This document shows, piece after piece, positions 13,447 through 22,722 of a DNA stretch of 31,770 nt. Origin of the DNA: a virus. The stretch spans positions 1 through 31,770 of the IMG/VR virus record IMGVR_UViG_3300010354_000024, one strand, 5' to 3'. The position numbers and the translations under genes are program-made. Every line of letters starts with the position of its first letter. The first letter of the stretch is position 1. A model generated the notes under the pieces. That model was not told the DNA's origin and did not search any database. It saw only the letters and a list, made by a program, of their open reading frames with translations.

Positions 13447-14199
13447 ATGATGACCACACAAACCCTATCAGTACCATCCTGTTTAAATGACATCCCATTG
13501 GTGCGTATGCAAGAATACGAGCAACTGCCAAAGGATTTGGATGAGTTTGATAAGACAATTCAGGCAGTTTCAATTTTCTGTAACATCTCAATCAAGGAAG
13601 TAAAGGCAATGCCTATGGATGTACTGAATAAAGTTGCAGCCATTTTAGTTAAGGCATTATCCGAAAAGCCAAAGTTTGAATCCAAGTTTGAATTGAACGG
13701 AATTAAATACGGGTTTGTGCCTAATATGGATGATTTAACCACAGGGGAATTTATCGATATAGAGAATTACAACAAGGCAGGGGATATGTATAAGACATTA
13801 TCGGTGCTATACAGACCTATTACAATTGAGGGGCAGGGTGGTAGATACGATATTGAGCCGTACAATGGCAAGATAAATGAGGAATTTAAAATGATACCAT
13901 CAGGGGTTGCCTATGGTGCGATGGTTTTTTTTTGGACTATCGGAGCCGACTTACTCAACTCTATCCTGAAGTTCTTGGAAACGAATCCGAGGGTACAGAT
14001 TCCGAATACGGTATTCAACAAAAGTGGGGATGGTTTAGCTTTGTCCACTGGTTATGTGAGGGAGATATTACAAGAGTTGACATTGTTACAAAATACCCCA
14101 TTTCAAAAACCCTCCTTTGGGGTTGTTACAAAAGCGACATGGCGGACTTGGAAAAACAAGCAATCCAAAAATCATTTAATAAAAACCGATGAACAATAA
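13447..14199 (+). CDS. Tail assembly chaperone, zero-frame product
   Basis: 250 residues. The helical N-terminal part is followed by AMVFFWTIGADLLNSILKFL and a C-terminal GYVREILQELTLLQNTPF, a pattern seen in the short chaperone product of Bacteroidota siphophages. Nine Ts (13925-13933) inside the VFF codons form a -1 slippery site that leads into a second open frame. The chaperone coats the tape measure during tail tube assembly, and a fixed ratio of short and long forms is needed. It is unusually far (about 9.5 kb) from the major tail protein. Confidence 0.7.
   Translation: MMTTQTLSVPSCLNDIPLVRMQEYEQLPKDLDEFDKTIQAVSIFCNISIKEVKAMPMDVLNKVAAILVKALSEKPKFESKFELNGIKYGFVPNMDDLTTGEFIDIENYNKAGDMYKTLSVLYRPITIEGQGGRYDIEPYNGKINEEFKMIPSGVAYGAMVFFWTIGADLLNSILKFLETNPRVQIPNTVFNKSGDGLALSTGYVREILQELTLLQNTPFQKPSFGVVTKATWRTWKNKQSKNHLIKTDEQ
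13925..13933 (+). promoter_or_regulatory. T9 slippery site for programmed -1 frameshift
   Basis: In the zero frame the codons are GTT TTT TTT TGG; 13926-13932 reads T TTT TTT, a canonical X-XXY-YYZ heptamer. A -1 slip continues as TTG GAC TAT into the frame ending at 14192. T9 could also allow transcriptional slippage. Confidence 0.8.
13932..14192 (+). CDS. Tail assembly chaperone, -1 frame extension
   Basis: 86 codons open in the -1 frame right after the T9 site; there is no good start codon, as the first codon is TTG within the slippery run. The sequence (YRSRLTQLYPEVL, then KWGWFSFVHWLCEGDITRVD, and TLLWGCYKSDMADLE) is well structured and typical of a chaperone T-part rather than a shadow. 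Its TGA overlaps the next gene's ATG as ATGA, which supports real translation to this stop. The fusion protein would run 13447-13932 then this frame, about 248 residues. Confidence 0.75.
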   Translation: MDYRSRLTQLYPEVLGNESEGTDSEYGIQQKWGWFSFVHWLCEGDITRVDIVTKYPISKTLLWGCYKSDMADLEKQAIQKSFNKNR

Positions 14200-14680
14200 C
14201 CATATAGGTACGGCATTCCAAATATTCAAGGAAATAGCCGATGAATTAGGGTGGAATTATAGCCACGGCACATTGGATGAGCATTCGTTGAAAGCTATCA
14301 CCGTATATCCATTGTTGCACGTTACAATGCAAACTGCATCCCTAACCGATGTAACCGAGCAATTTAATTTTAATATCCTGATTGCCGATATTACCAACTA
14401 TTTGAAAGGTGAAAATGAGCAACAAGATTTGGTGGATGTATATTCTGAAATAGGGTATACAGAGAATCAAAACTATGCCCATATATTACAAAATCTATAC
14501 GTTGAATTTTCACGTTTGGTGTATGCCAAGGAAAAGGAATATTTCAGCCAAATACAATGGATTAGACCGATTGCATTCACCCCATTCACCGAGGGTGGAC
14601 AAGATGTATTAACTGGATACAATGTATCAATTACAATTGAATTACAAAACCCTTGGGTTACTGATGGAACTTGTTACTAA
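14189..14680 (+). CDS. Tail completion / tail terminator-like protein
   Basis: 163 residues, alpha/beta, ending with an antiparallel-type stretch (GYNVSITIELQNPW). Starts as ATGA with the chaperone -1 frame and ends as TAATG with the next gene. By place and size it resembles a head-tail or tail-completion protein; the fold is not provable by motif. Confidence 0.55.
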   Translation: MNNNHIGTAFQIFKEIADELGWNYSHGTLDEHSLKAITVYPLLHVTMQTASLTDVTEQFNFNILIADITNYLKGENEQQDLVDVYSEIGYTENQNYAHILQNLYVEFSRLVYAKEKEYFSQIQWIRPIAFTPFTEGGQDVLTGYNVSITIELQNPWVTDGTCY

Positions 14681-15255
14681 TGGCAATTAAATACACCAAT
14701 ACCGAGCAGGTTGCCCAACAGATGGCTAATTTCTATGCCTCACAGGCACGATTGGAATTAGAGGCAAAACATACCCGTACTGCAATCCGTGCCAAGTGGA
14801 AAAAGGTTGGTAGTGATTGGCAGCCCGTAAATGTAACCAAACAAAAGGTTAAAGCAAATTATGTTGCATCGGGTAATTTGGTGCGTTCAATCAAACCATT
14901 TGTGGATGGGATGGAATTTGGTATCACAATGGATTGGTATGGTGAGGCAATCCGTAGAGGTCGGCAACCTTGGGGAAAGTTCAAAGGCGGTAAAGGTATT
15001 CCACCCCGTGCAATGGATGCATGGATAATGAATAAGAGGTTAAGGCCAAGAGATCCCGAATCAGGACAATTCCTAAAAAATACCCGTGCAAATAAAAAGG
15101 CAATGGGATTCATGATGAATAGAAAAATCAAACACTTTGGAATAGAACCTTTTGATTTTATTAAAAAGGCAACGGTATCCACCAATTTTAAATTTAAAAA
15201 TGCCTTAACCGAGGCAGTAAAAAAAGATATTCAAAATTATGTCGCTAACATTTGA
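14680..15255 (+). CDS. HK97 gp10-like tail protein
   Basis: 191 residues from ATG 14680, which overlaps the previous TAA; an in-frame TTG at 14671 is less likely. Basic protein with a KWKKVGSDWQPVN motif, ASGNLVRSIKP, a Gly-rich GKFKGGKGIPPRAMDAWI segment and a helical C-terminus. This layout fits gp10/tail-completion type proteins at the top of the tail. Moderate certainty. Confidence 0.6.
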   Translation: MAIKYTNTEQVAQQMANFYASQARLELEAKHTRTAIRAKWKKVGSDWQPVNVTKQKVKANYVASGNLVRSIKPFVDGMEFGITMDWYGEAIRRGRQPWGKFKGGKGIPPRAMDAWIMNKRLRPRDPESGQFLKNTRANKKAMGFMMNRKIKHFGIEPFDFIKKATVSTNFKFKNALTEAVKKDIQNYVANI

Positions 15256-16348
15256 AGTACAACCACAGGGCAACATGGGGGCAATGTCCCCAATAATATA
15301 CCAAGCTTATGACACCGACTACAATAAAACAGGGTTTTACTACCTATTTGATGTTTATGTTTGGAATGGTTCTGCATCGTTCCCAGCAACTCCAAATTAT
15401 TCGATTACACGAGATGCCGATACTTTTGCAAATAATCGTGCGTGGATTGACATTCATAAATTAGTCAACCAAGCGTTAACCGAGGATTTCTTGGATGTTG
15501 GAACATACAAACCAAACGTAACGGGCGGAGCTTGTTATTTTGGCGTTAAGGCAAAAGGAGTATGGGCAACGGGTTCAGGTTCGTACGTTTCTTCCAATAT
15601 CAAATTGGCAACCAATGGGTGGTCATACACCTTTGATGGGTTTAACCATAGTTATGGAACACAACGGGTATTCACAGACAAAACCACATTTTACATCACG
15701 GCACAAACACCAAGTTATTATGTGTGGTATGATGCCAATCTAATTACCTCCATAACCATTGGCAGTACATCGGTTACACCCGTAGCAGTTACATCATCCT
15801 CCAATTATATACAGGGGATTGACGTTGTGCAATTATTGGCAGCCGCAGGAGTATCCTCCGACACCACCATAACTTTTGCATATTCAGGTGGTACACAGGT
15901 GTATAACATAGATTATCAGTGTCAAAATAAATACGGAAGTGTAACTATTCATTACCTCAATAATTATGGGGTGTATGATACAATGGTATTTAATGCCCTA
16001 TCAAAAAAGGTATTCAATTATGAGCGTGAAACGTACCAAAAACCAATATTCTTAACACAGAATATGGCTAATGCGTGGACATATGGGGTTCATCAAACAC
16101 AAAATTTCCTAACCAATGCAACCACAACAATGGTGGTAAATACCGACTACATCCCCGAAGCTTACAATGATATTATTCAGCAACTATTCGCATCGGATAA
16201 TTTATTGATTGATGAGAATAATATTTCGTATTCGGCACGGATAGTGGATTCAACATTTAATCGGTTAACCCGAATTAACGATAAATTGATTCAGTACACA
16301 TTAACCATAGAATACAACCAACCCTTAATCAATAAAATCGTAAGATAA
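15239..16348 (+). CDS. Structural tail protein (beta-rich)
   Basis: 369 residues, Thr/Ser/Tyr-rich beta protein without signal peptide. GFYYLFDVYVWNGSASFPAT near the N-terminus and the closing RLTRINDKLIQYTLTIEYNQ are typical of tail-tip or distal tail proteins in Bacteroidota phages. It overlaps the gene before by 17 nt, and its stop shares one base with the next ATG. No enzyme motif is seen. Confidence 0.55.
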   Translation: MSLTFEVQPQGNMGAMSPIIYQAYDTDYNKTGFYYLFDVYVWNGSASFPATPNYSITRDADTFANNRAWIDIHKLVNQALTEDFLDVGTYKPNVTGGACYFGVKAKGVWATGSGSYVSSNIKLATNGWSYTFDGFNHSYGTQRVFTDKTTFYITAQTPSYYVWYDANLITSITIGSTSVTPVAVTSSSNYIQGIDVVQLLAAAGVSSDTTITFAYSGGTQVYNIDYQCQNKYGSVTIHYLNNYGVYDTMVFNALSKKVFNYERETYQKPIFLTQNMANAWTYGVHQTQNFLTNATTTMVVNTDYIPEAYNDIIQQLFASDNLLIDENNISYSARIVDSTFNRLTRINDKLIQYTLTIEYNQPLINKIVR

Positions 16349-19014
16349 TGAATGTTAGGTTTTCAATGACCATTGCAGGTCAACCGATTGATTTATTCCA
16401 AGATGAGGTTGTTAAGTTAACACGGCAAGTTAAGGATGTTAGCGACCTATCACAGGCACGGACAGATTTTACACAACAATTTACCATCCCAAGTTCACCT
16501 ACTAATGATGAGGTATTTTCCAACTACTTTGAGGAAAATATTGTATTAGGGAATTGGAATGCATATCTAAAATTGGATGCAACGATATTTATTCATGGAT
16601 TGCCAGTATTCGTTGGATGTGTGGAATTAAGTGGGGTGAAGTACGCCAATGGACTTGCACGGCAATATGATATTATATTCTATGGACAGGCAAAAAACGC
16701 CTTTGCCCTATTCGGTGAAGATACGTTGATTGATGTTGATTGGAGTGAATTAGAACATAGTGTAAGTGCAACCAATATCACTAATAGTTGGCAACAGACA
16801 TTTTTAAATGGGGATATCATTTACCCAATAATTGATTGGCACGTTGGGTACACATATAGCAGTCAATTTCAGATTAAAAATAATATTGGTAGTGATGATG
16901 TAGGTGGTATTCAAATTAATGATTTACGGCCTATTATTCGTATTCGTAAAATGTTGGAGTTGTGTTTTGCCAATGCAGGGTACACATTAAACGGAAGTTT
17001 ATTAGACCGACCCGAATTTGATGATTGGTATGTTGCACCGATGGGTGTTGCAGGGCCTGTACAGAATTACACCAATGAACAAGCCAAAATTGAAGTTACA
17101 AGAGGCAGTTTTACAATAGCCGCACAAACCGCAGTAACTGGGAATGGTGGGTATTTGGTTTACCCATATAACACGGAGGTATCAGACCCTTTAAATCTAT
17201 ATAGTACCTCTACACATATTTATCAAGTACCCTACAATGGGGAATATACTATTGAATTAGAATGGGTTATTGGGGCATTGCCTACACCACCAACCGCAGG
17301 TTATGTAAATGTGTTTGCCACGGCAATTTTAGTTAATGGAAATCCTGTTGAACGTATTGGTTATACATTGGTTCAGACATATACTAAAACAACCACATTG
17401 ACTTTAAATCAGGGTGATCAAGTAACGATTGGATATGCCAATTTATGGGGGGCAACCATTACGAGTGCCAAATTTAAAATTACACAAGTTCCATATGGTA
17501 TTGCCGATTCGTTATTGAATTTAAAATGGATAATGCCTACAACTAAAATTGTTGATTTTATCAGGTCATTCATGCAAATGACAAATTCAATATTAGTTCC
17601 TGTGGATGCCACCACATTTGAGCTTCACAATATTGAGGATTGGTATGCCAATGCGGTAACCAAGGATTGGACAAAATATATCGATACAAAAGAAATATCC
17701 CATCAAAAGATGGATATCCCAAAGGCAATAATGATGAGCCATGCCGAGGGGTTGGATTTAGCAAATCAGGAAATTATATCAAAGTATAACAGAAAATTTG
17801 GGATGATAGATTTTAGCCCACAAGTTGACTTTGCCCGTGAGGAATTTACCATCGAAACAATTTTTAATATATCCGTGCCATCGGTTATGCGAGAGATTAA
17901 CGATGTGGGGAATGTAATTGGATTAACCGATTTACAGATTCCTGTAATGTTGGATAAGGATAATAAACCCGTTCAACAACCATTAACGATGTTTTTCTAT
18001 GCAGGGTATAACCAAGTATTTTTCCCTTATTATTTTAATGGAACACAATATTATGATTTAGCCATTGTTTCACCTTATTCAGGTAGCCCAGTAGCCAAAA
18101 CAAGCTATTCGTTGGCGTATGGCCTTGAAAACGTGTTGGCAGGTGATATGGCATTGAATACATTGTTTAAATTGTATTACGAAAATTACCTATCACGTTA
18201 TTACTCTACAAAATCCCGTATCGTTACAATGGATGCGGTGATTCCTGTGGGGGAGTGGTTAAATTTATCATTAAATGACACTATCGATATATCAGGGAAT
18301 TATTATAAGATACAGAAAATTGATTATGATATTTTAAACGAACGTGCCGTAATTGAATTTATAACCTACAATGATGTTACCACCATTACATTGGATTCCG
18401 ATGGGAATACTGCGGAGTGGACTGATGGCACAACCGACCCAAGCCGTGGGGCAACATTAATCGGGAATGGTATTGTAGGTAGACAATTGACAAATTCACG
18501 CCCATGGGATGCATTAAATTACACGGGCATACCACAACAGACAACCTACAATGACCAAAATGTGGGTGGGATGAAGATTATCACCAATCAATTGTTCAAT
18601 CGTTTCAGGCGTACCGTAATGACTGCCTACAATGATACACCCGTTGCAACGGCAACCATTGGGGATGATCCTGTATTTATTGGATTTGAGGGATATGAAT
18701 TGATGGGGCAAGAACGTATGGTGTGTTCGTTGGTAGATAGTTGGATTTATGACGAATACGGGGGGCAATTTAGGTTAACGGCAATTGTATCGGTTGATAA
18801 AACAGCAAACAAACACGATGGATTTGCCATTTTTGTTGATGGTGTTCGTACATTGGCATACACATCATTGGACAAAACCAATGGTTCAGTAACAATAACA
18901 ACCATGTTAAATTTAGGTGCGGAACAAAAAGTTCAAGTTGCATTTTGGAATGAAGATAATGAATCTCATTCCATCACTATTCATAATGTGCGTTTAATAG
19001 TAGAGCTACAATAA
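16348..19014 (+). CDS. Large tail-tip / baseplate-like protein
   Basis: 888 residues, beta-rich, second-largest gene product region of the tail module. N-terminal RQVKDVSDLSQARTDFTQQF then FTIPSSPTNDEVFSNYFEEN, followed by VFVGCVELSGVKY, is a pattern I recall from conserved structural proteins of Flavobacterium-type phages. The C-terminal 200 residues look like a carbohydrate-binding or jelly-roll type module. It likely forms the tail-tip hub below the tape measure. Its stop overlaps the start of the small gene at 19014. Confidence 0.6.
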   Translation: MNVRFSMTIAGQPIDLFQDEVVKLTRQVKDVSDLSQARTDFTQQFTIPSSPTNDEVFSNYFEENIVLGNWNAYLKLDATIFIHGLPVFVGCVELSGVKYANGLARQYDIIFYGQAKNAFALFGEDTLIDVDWSELEHSVSATNITNSWQQTFLNGDIIYPIIDWHVGYTYSSQFQIKNNIGSDDVGGIQINDLRPIIRIRKMLELCFANAGYTLNGSLLDRPEFDDWYVAPMGVAGPVQNYTNEQAKIEVTRGSFTIAAQTAVTGNGGYLVYPYNTEVSDPLNLYSTSTHIYQVPYNGEYTIELEWVIGALPTPPTAGYVNVFATAILVNGNPVERIGYTLVQTYTKTTTLTLNQGDQVTIGYANLWGATITSAKFKITQVPYGIADSLLNLKWIMPTTKIVDFIRSFMQMTNSILVPVDATTFELHNIEDWYANAVTKDWTKYIDTKEISHQKMDIPKAIMMSHAEGLDLANQEIISKYNRKFGMIDFSPQVDFAREEFTIETIFNISVPSVMREINDVGNVIGLTDLQIPVMLDKDNKPVQQPLTMFFYAGYNQVFFPYYFNGTQYYDLAIVSPYSGSPVAKTSYSLAYGLENVLAGDMALNTLFKLYYENYLSRYYSTKSRIVTMDAVIPVGEWLNLSLNDTIDISGNYYKIQKIDYDILNERAVIEFITYNDVTTITLDSDGNTAEWTDGTTDPSRGATLIGNGIVGRQLTNSRPWDALNYTGIPQQTTYNDQNVGGMKIITNQLFNRFRRTVMTAYNDTPVATATIGDDPVFIGFEGYELMGQERMVCSLVDSWIYDEYGGQFRLTAIVSVDKTANKHDGFAIFVDGVRTLAYTSLDKTNGSVTITTMLNLGAEQKVQVAFWNEDNESHSITIHNVRLIVELQ

Positions 19015-19169
19015 TGATAAATTTAATTATACAATTGGCAATTAGTCAGGAATGGCATGGGGTATCTAAATCGGTAGACCTTGCCAAAGGTGGAAATCAA
19101 TACATCACATCATACAAACAATTTTGGAAAATAATTAAAAGGGAATACTACTCATGGCGGAAGATATAA
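19014..19169 (+). CDS. Small protein between tail hub and tape measure
   Basis: 51 residues: hydrophobic start (INLIIQLAI), then a basic C-terminus ending KREYYSWRKI. ATG overlaps the previous TAA, and the end overlaps the tape measure start by 16 nt. It fills the gap exactly. Function unknown. Confidence 0.5.
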   Translation: MINLIIQLAISQEWHGVSKSVDLAKGGNQYITSYKQFWKIIKREYYSWRKI

Positions 19170-21028
19170 AATATGCGATAAAAGTTGATACTGGTGGCGT
19201 TGATACGGCTACCAATGCAATTAATAATTTAGGCAAAGCCACAAAACAAGCCGTAGAAAAATCATCGGATAAATTAGGAAATTTATCGGAGAAGTTTGAA
19301 TCAATGCCAGGCCCTATTGGCAATGTTGCAAGTTCATTAGGTGGTTTAGGTAAATCAATGATGGCATTAGTTACCAACCCATTGGGTGCGGTACTAACTG
19401 GATTGGTTGGCATATTTATGACCTTACGTTCTGCATTAAAGCAGACGGATGAGGGGATGGATTCATTGGAACAACTTACATCTGCATTTAGTGCGGTAAT
19501 TAATCCATTGATACAAGCGGTGTCCAAACTTGCCGCAACATTAGTTGGTGGACTTGCTAAAGGATTGGAATTGGTAACATCATTATTTAGTGATGCTGCG
19601 GAACAGGGTGCAAACCTTGCTAAAATTCAACAAGATTTAGATGATGTTGAATTACAATTAGCGGAATCAAGAGCTCAACAAAATAAAACATTAGCCGAGG
19701 CAAGAGAATTACTATCCGATACCAATGCTACATTACAAGAACGCAGGAAAGCATTAAAACAAGTTGCCGATTCCGAAACAGATTTAGCAACCAAGGAATT
19801 AAAGTACGCAAAGGATAGGTTAAAGGCTGCACAATTAGACCAAAAATTAAATGGTGAAACCGAAGAATCAAAAAAGAAAGTAAGCCAAGCGGTTATTGAT
19901 GTAGCAAATGCGGAAACAGATTTAGCGGCAAAGCGTAGGTTATTTAATCGTGAACAAAAGAAATTAGATTCCGAGGAAAAAGCATCGGCAAAAGAACGTG
20001 CAGACAAAGCAAAGGAATATGCCGAAGAGCGTAAAGCGGCAAGTGATAAAATCCGTGAATTAGAGCAACAAAATATTATTGCATCTATAAAAGGTGAGGA
20101 ACAAAGAGCAGTAAAACAAGCGGAAATAGATTTAGAAAATGCCAAGCGTGAAATTGAACGTGGTAAATATACCAAGCAAGAAAAGAATCGGTTAATTCAG
20201 GAACTGGATGAACAACATCAATTAAAATTAACACAGATTGCAGTTGATGGTGAGAAAAAACGCAATGATGAAGTAAAGGCATTCCAAGACAAAGCCGCAT
20301 CCGATGAACAGGCGTTTATTGATTTGCAGTATCAAAAAAAGCAATTGGAAATTGAGCGTACAATTACTGATGAAAAGAAATTACAAGAAGAATTATTTAA
20401 GTTAGAGGCAGATAGAATACAAAATCAAATACAAGCGGCAAAGGATGCAGGTAAAGACACCACGGCATTAGAGGCACAATTGTTAGCAAATTACAAAGCA
20501 AGTAATAAATTTAAACAAGAATCCGATAATCAAACTGCGGAAAATAAAAAGAAAGCAGAGGCACAAACATTAGATGCAGTATCACAAGCATTGGGAGGTG
20601 TAATTGATTTGGTGGGTGCAGAATCCAAGTGGGGTAAATCATTGGCAGTTGGACAGGCAATTATAAATACTTATGTAGGTGCATCCAAGGCAATTGCCGA
20701 GGGTGGAACGATAGGCCCTATATTGGCTGCTGGTGTTATTGCATCGGGGTTGGCACAGGTTAGACAAATTACAATGACTAAATTACCCGATCCTCCATCC
20801 GAGTTTGGTGGTGGCGGTGGTGGTGATGCATCTGCATCCGTACCCACTCCATCATTTGGCCCAAGTGTGGGAATCGTTGGCGGACAGATAGGCAACAATG
20901 CACAATTGGCACAAGCATTTGGTGGGGTAATGCGTAAACCGATAAAGGCCTATGCCGTAGGTCAGGATATGACATCACAACAATCATTGGATAGGCATAT
21001 AAGCCAAAATGCAACATTGGGTAAATAA
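19154..21028 (+). CDS. Tail tape measure protein
   Basis: 624 residues. A hydrophobic helix (about 65-92), a long charged coiled coil (about 155-460) and a second hydrophobic region (about 485-540, ILAAGVIASGLAQVRQI), then a Gly-rich flexible tail, form the standard tape measure plan. Length sets tail length; at about 1.5 angstrom per residue this implies a tail near 90 nm, a short to medium siphovirus-like tail. Many antisense shadow frames here are caused by its Ala/Lys-rich repeats. Confidence 0.85.
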   Translation: MAEDIKYAIKVDTGGVDTATNAINNLGKATKQAVEKSSDKLGNLSEKFESMPGPIGNVASSLGGLGKSMMALVTNPLGAVLTGLVGIFMTLRSALKQTDEGMDSLEQLTSAFSAVINPLIQAVSKLAATLVGGLAKGLELVTSLFSDAAEQGANLAKIQQDLDDVELQLAESRAQQNKTLAEARELLSDTNATLQERRKALKQVADSETDLATKELKYAKDRLKAAQLDQKLNGETEESKKKVSQAVIDVANAETDLAAKRRLFNREQKKLDSEEKASAKERADKAKEYAEERKAASDKIRELEQQNIIASIKGEEQRAVKQAEIDLENAKREIERGKYTKQEKNRLIQELDEQHQLKLTQIAVDGEKKRNDEVKAFQDKAASDEQAFIDLQYQKKQLEIERTITDEKKLQEELFKLEADRIQNQIQAAKDAGKDTTALEAQLLANYKASNKFKQESDNQTAENKKKAEAQTLDAVSQALGGVIDLVGAESKWGKSLAVGQAIINTYVGASKAIAEGGTIGPILAAGVIASGLAQVRQITMTKLPDPPSEFGGGGGGDASASVPTPSFGPSVGIVGGQIGNNAQLAQAFGGVMRKPIKAYAVGQDMTSQQSLDRHISQNATLGK

Positions 21029-21043
21029 TACGTTTGATAAAAA

Positions 21044-21655
21044 ATGAGAATCGTTGAATTAGTATTGGATGAGCAACAATTAGCCACAGGCATTGAGGCA
21101 ATTTCCATCGTGGAAGCACCTGCGATTGAATCCAATTTTATTGCCCTGAACAAACAGAAGTTTGAATTCAAAACAATGGATTCGGAAAAACGTGTGTTGT
21201 TAGGCCCTGCATTGATTCCAAATAAACCTATTTATCGTAATCAGGAATTAAATGGTAAACAGGAGGAATTCTATGTTTACTTTTCCAAGGCTACAATTGA
21301 AAAGGCATCACAATTATATATGATGCGTGGCAACCAAGCCAAAACCACCGTAGAGCATCAATTTGGTGTTGATGGTGCAATTGTGGTTGAAACGTGGTTA
21401 AAGGTGGATGAGGTCAATGATAAATCTGTTGCATACGGATTCAATGAACCTGTGGGAACATGGTTTGTTGCAATGAAAATTGTGAACGATGAGTTGTGGA
21501 ATGATTTTGTAAAAACAGGCAAGGTTAAGGGATTTTCAATTGAGGGATTCTTTGCCGATAAATCAATTCCAGCACAAATGAGCAAGGTGGATGAGGATGA
21601 GGTGAAGTTAAATGAAATAGTAAATATTTTAAAAGATTATATCAATGGAAAATAA
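21044..21655 (+). CDS. XkdF-like prohead protease
   Basis: 203 residues. LLGPALIPNKPIYR (52-65) and EEFYVYFSKATIEKA are XkdF signatures. Candidate catalytic residues are His105 in TTVEHQF and Ser165 in VKGFSIEGFF, the His and Ser of the herpesvirus/HK97-type protease fold. It would cleave scaffold and capsid during maturation. Followed by scaffold and major capsid genes, as expected. Confidence 0.8.
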   Translation: MRIVELVLDEQQLATGIEAISIVEAPAIESNFIALNKQKFEFKTMDSEKRVLLGPALIPNKPIYRNQELNGKQEEFYVYFSKATIEKASQLYMMRGNQAKTTVEHQFGVDGAIVVETWLKVDEVNDKSVAYGFNEPVGTWFVAMKIVNDELWNDFVKTGKVKGFSIEGFFADKSIPAQMSKVDEDEVKLNEIVNILKDYINGK

Positions 21656-22010
21656 AACATCATTCCATAAGTTTATGGATGCAGTTAGTTCACTTGAAGT
21701 GGAACTTGCTGAAAACCCAAAAGAGGTTGGACAAAAAATAAAAAAATCAATTGATTCAAGTAATGAAGTTGCAACAAGAATGCAGAGAATTTCTGTTGAT
21801 GTTGGGAACTGGGCATTGATGATTAACAACGCTTTAAAGGAATTAGAAAAAGCAAAGAGTGCCGCAAGGTTAGGACGTATGCAATCCGAAAAAGCAAAAC
21901 AAAAGGATGCTGCTAAACAATGGGGTAAACTTGAAGATGAAGCGACTAATGCCATTGCACAATATAGCAAGTTAGCCAAGGCAGTAAAAGTATTAGATGC
22001 CGCCTTGTAA
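21645..22010 (+). CDS. Coiled-coil protein of the head module, unknown function
   Basis: 121 residues, almost entirely helical with Lys/Ala/Glu heptads in the C-terminal half (LEKAKSAARLGRMQSEKAKQ). It overlaps the protease by 11 nt and precedes the scaffold. Possible assembly cofactor or internal head protein; no family recognised. Confidence 0.6.
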   Translation: MENKTSFHKFMDAVSSLEVELAENPKEVGQKIKKSIDSSNEVATRMQRISVDVGNWALMINNALKELEKAKSAARLGRMQSEKAKQKDAAKQWGKLEDEATNAIAQYSKLAKAVKVLDAAL

Positions 22011-22056
22011 TTCTATTTCAAAATACAACAATCAATAAATTAATCGTATTACAATT

Positions 22057-22698
22057 ATGAGCAACGCAAAAGATACCTTAAATCGTGTACTTGATGTACT
22101 TGGTTTAGGTAAAGCCGAAGCAACCATCGAGGTTGAAATGGCTCAAAAGAAAACAATGGATGGTGAAGTGGTTTTAGATAGCGAGAATTTCGCAATTGGC
22201 GAACCTGTATTCATTGTAACCGAGGAAGGTAATATCCCAGTACCAATGGGTGAATACATCCTTGAAGACGGAATGAAAATCGAAACCGATGAAAAGGGGG
22301 TAATTGTTGAGGTGTCAACTGAAAAAGAAGAAGAAGTTACCGAAGAGGTAATTGAGGAAGTTGAAGCCAAAGACATGATCGAAAAAGAAGAAACAGGAAT
22401 GATGGGTAAAGATTCAATGCCTAAAAAGGTTGTTAAATCTAAAACCGAAATGGAGGAATCTTATTTCTCTAAAATCGATGCCCGTTTGTCTGCAATTGAA
22501 TTATCAAACGAATCGTTAAAGGCTGAAAACATCAAGTTATCTGCTGAAAATGAGGAATTGAAAAAGCAATTAGCGGAAACACCTGCACCCCATGCATCGT
22601 TTAGCCCCGAGGCAGAAACCAAAACTGAATTGAAATTCAAGATTGGTGCAAAGCGTGAAGTGTCTATTAAGGACAGAGTATTTGATTCATTATTTTAA
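22057..22698 (+). CDS. Capsid scaffolding protein
   Basis: 213 residues: a beta-type N-terminus, an extended acidic stretch (about 85-110), a coiled coil (about 145-175, LKAENIKLSAENEELKKQL) and a basic C-terminus that would dock on the capsid subunit. This composition and its place between protease and major capsid gene are typical of scaffolds. It is probably degraded by the upstream protease. Confidence 0.75.
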   Translation: MSNAKDTLNRVLDVLGLGKAEATIEVEMAQKKTMDGEVVLDSENFAIGEPVFIVTEEGNIPVPMGEYILEDGMKIETDEKGVIVEVSTEKEEEVTEEVIEEVEAKDMIEKEETGMMGKDSMPKKVVKSKTEMEESYFSKIDARLSAIELSNESLKAENIKLSAENEELKKQLAETPAPHASFSPEAETKTELKFKIGAKREVSIKDRVFDSLF

Positions 22699-22722
22699 AC
22701 ATTAAAAACACACTAAATAAAA

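Noticed and set aside
19675-20175. Long minus-strand open frame of 166 codons inside the tape measure gene
   Set aside because: It is the complement of an Ala/Lys/Glu-rich coiled coil; its Ser/Phe/Ala pattern has no family features, and the sense gene is certain.
20671-21171. Overlapping minus-strand frames at the end of the tape measure, with Pro- and His-rich runs
   Set aside because: They come from the Gly-rich tail read backwards.
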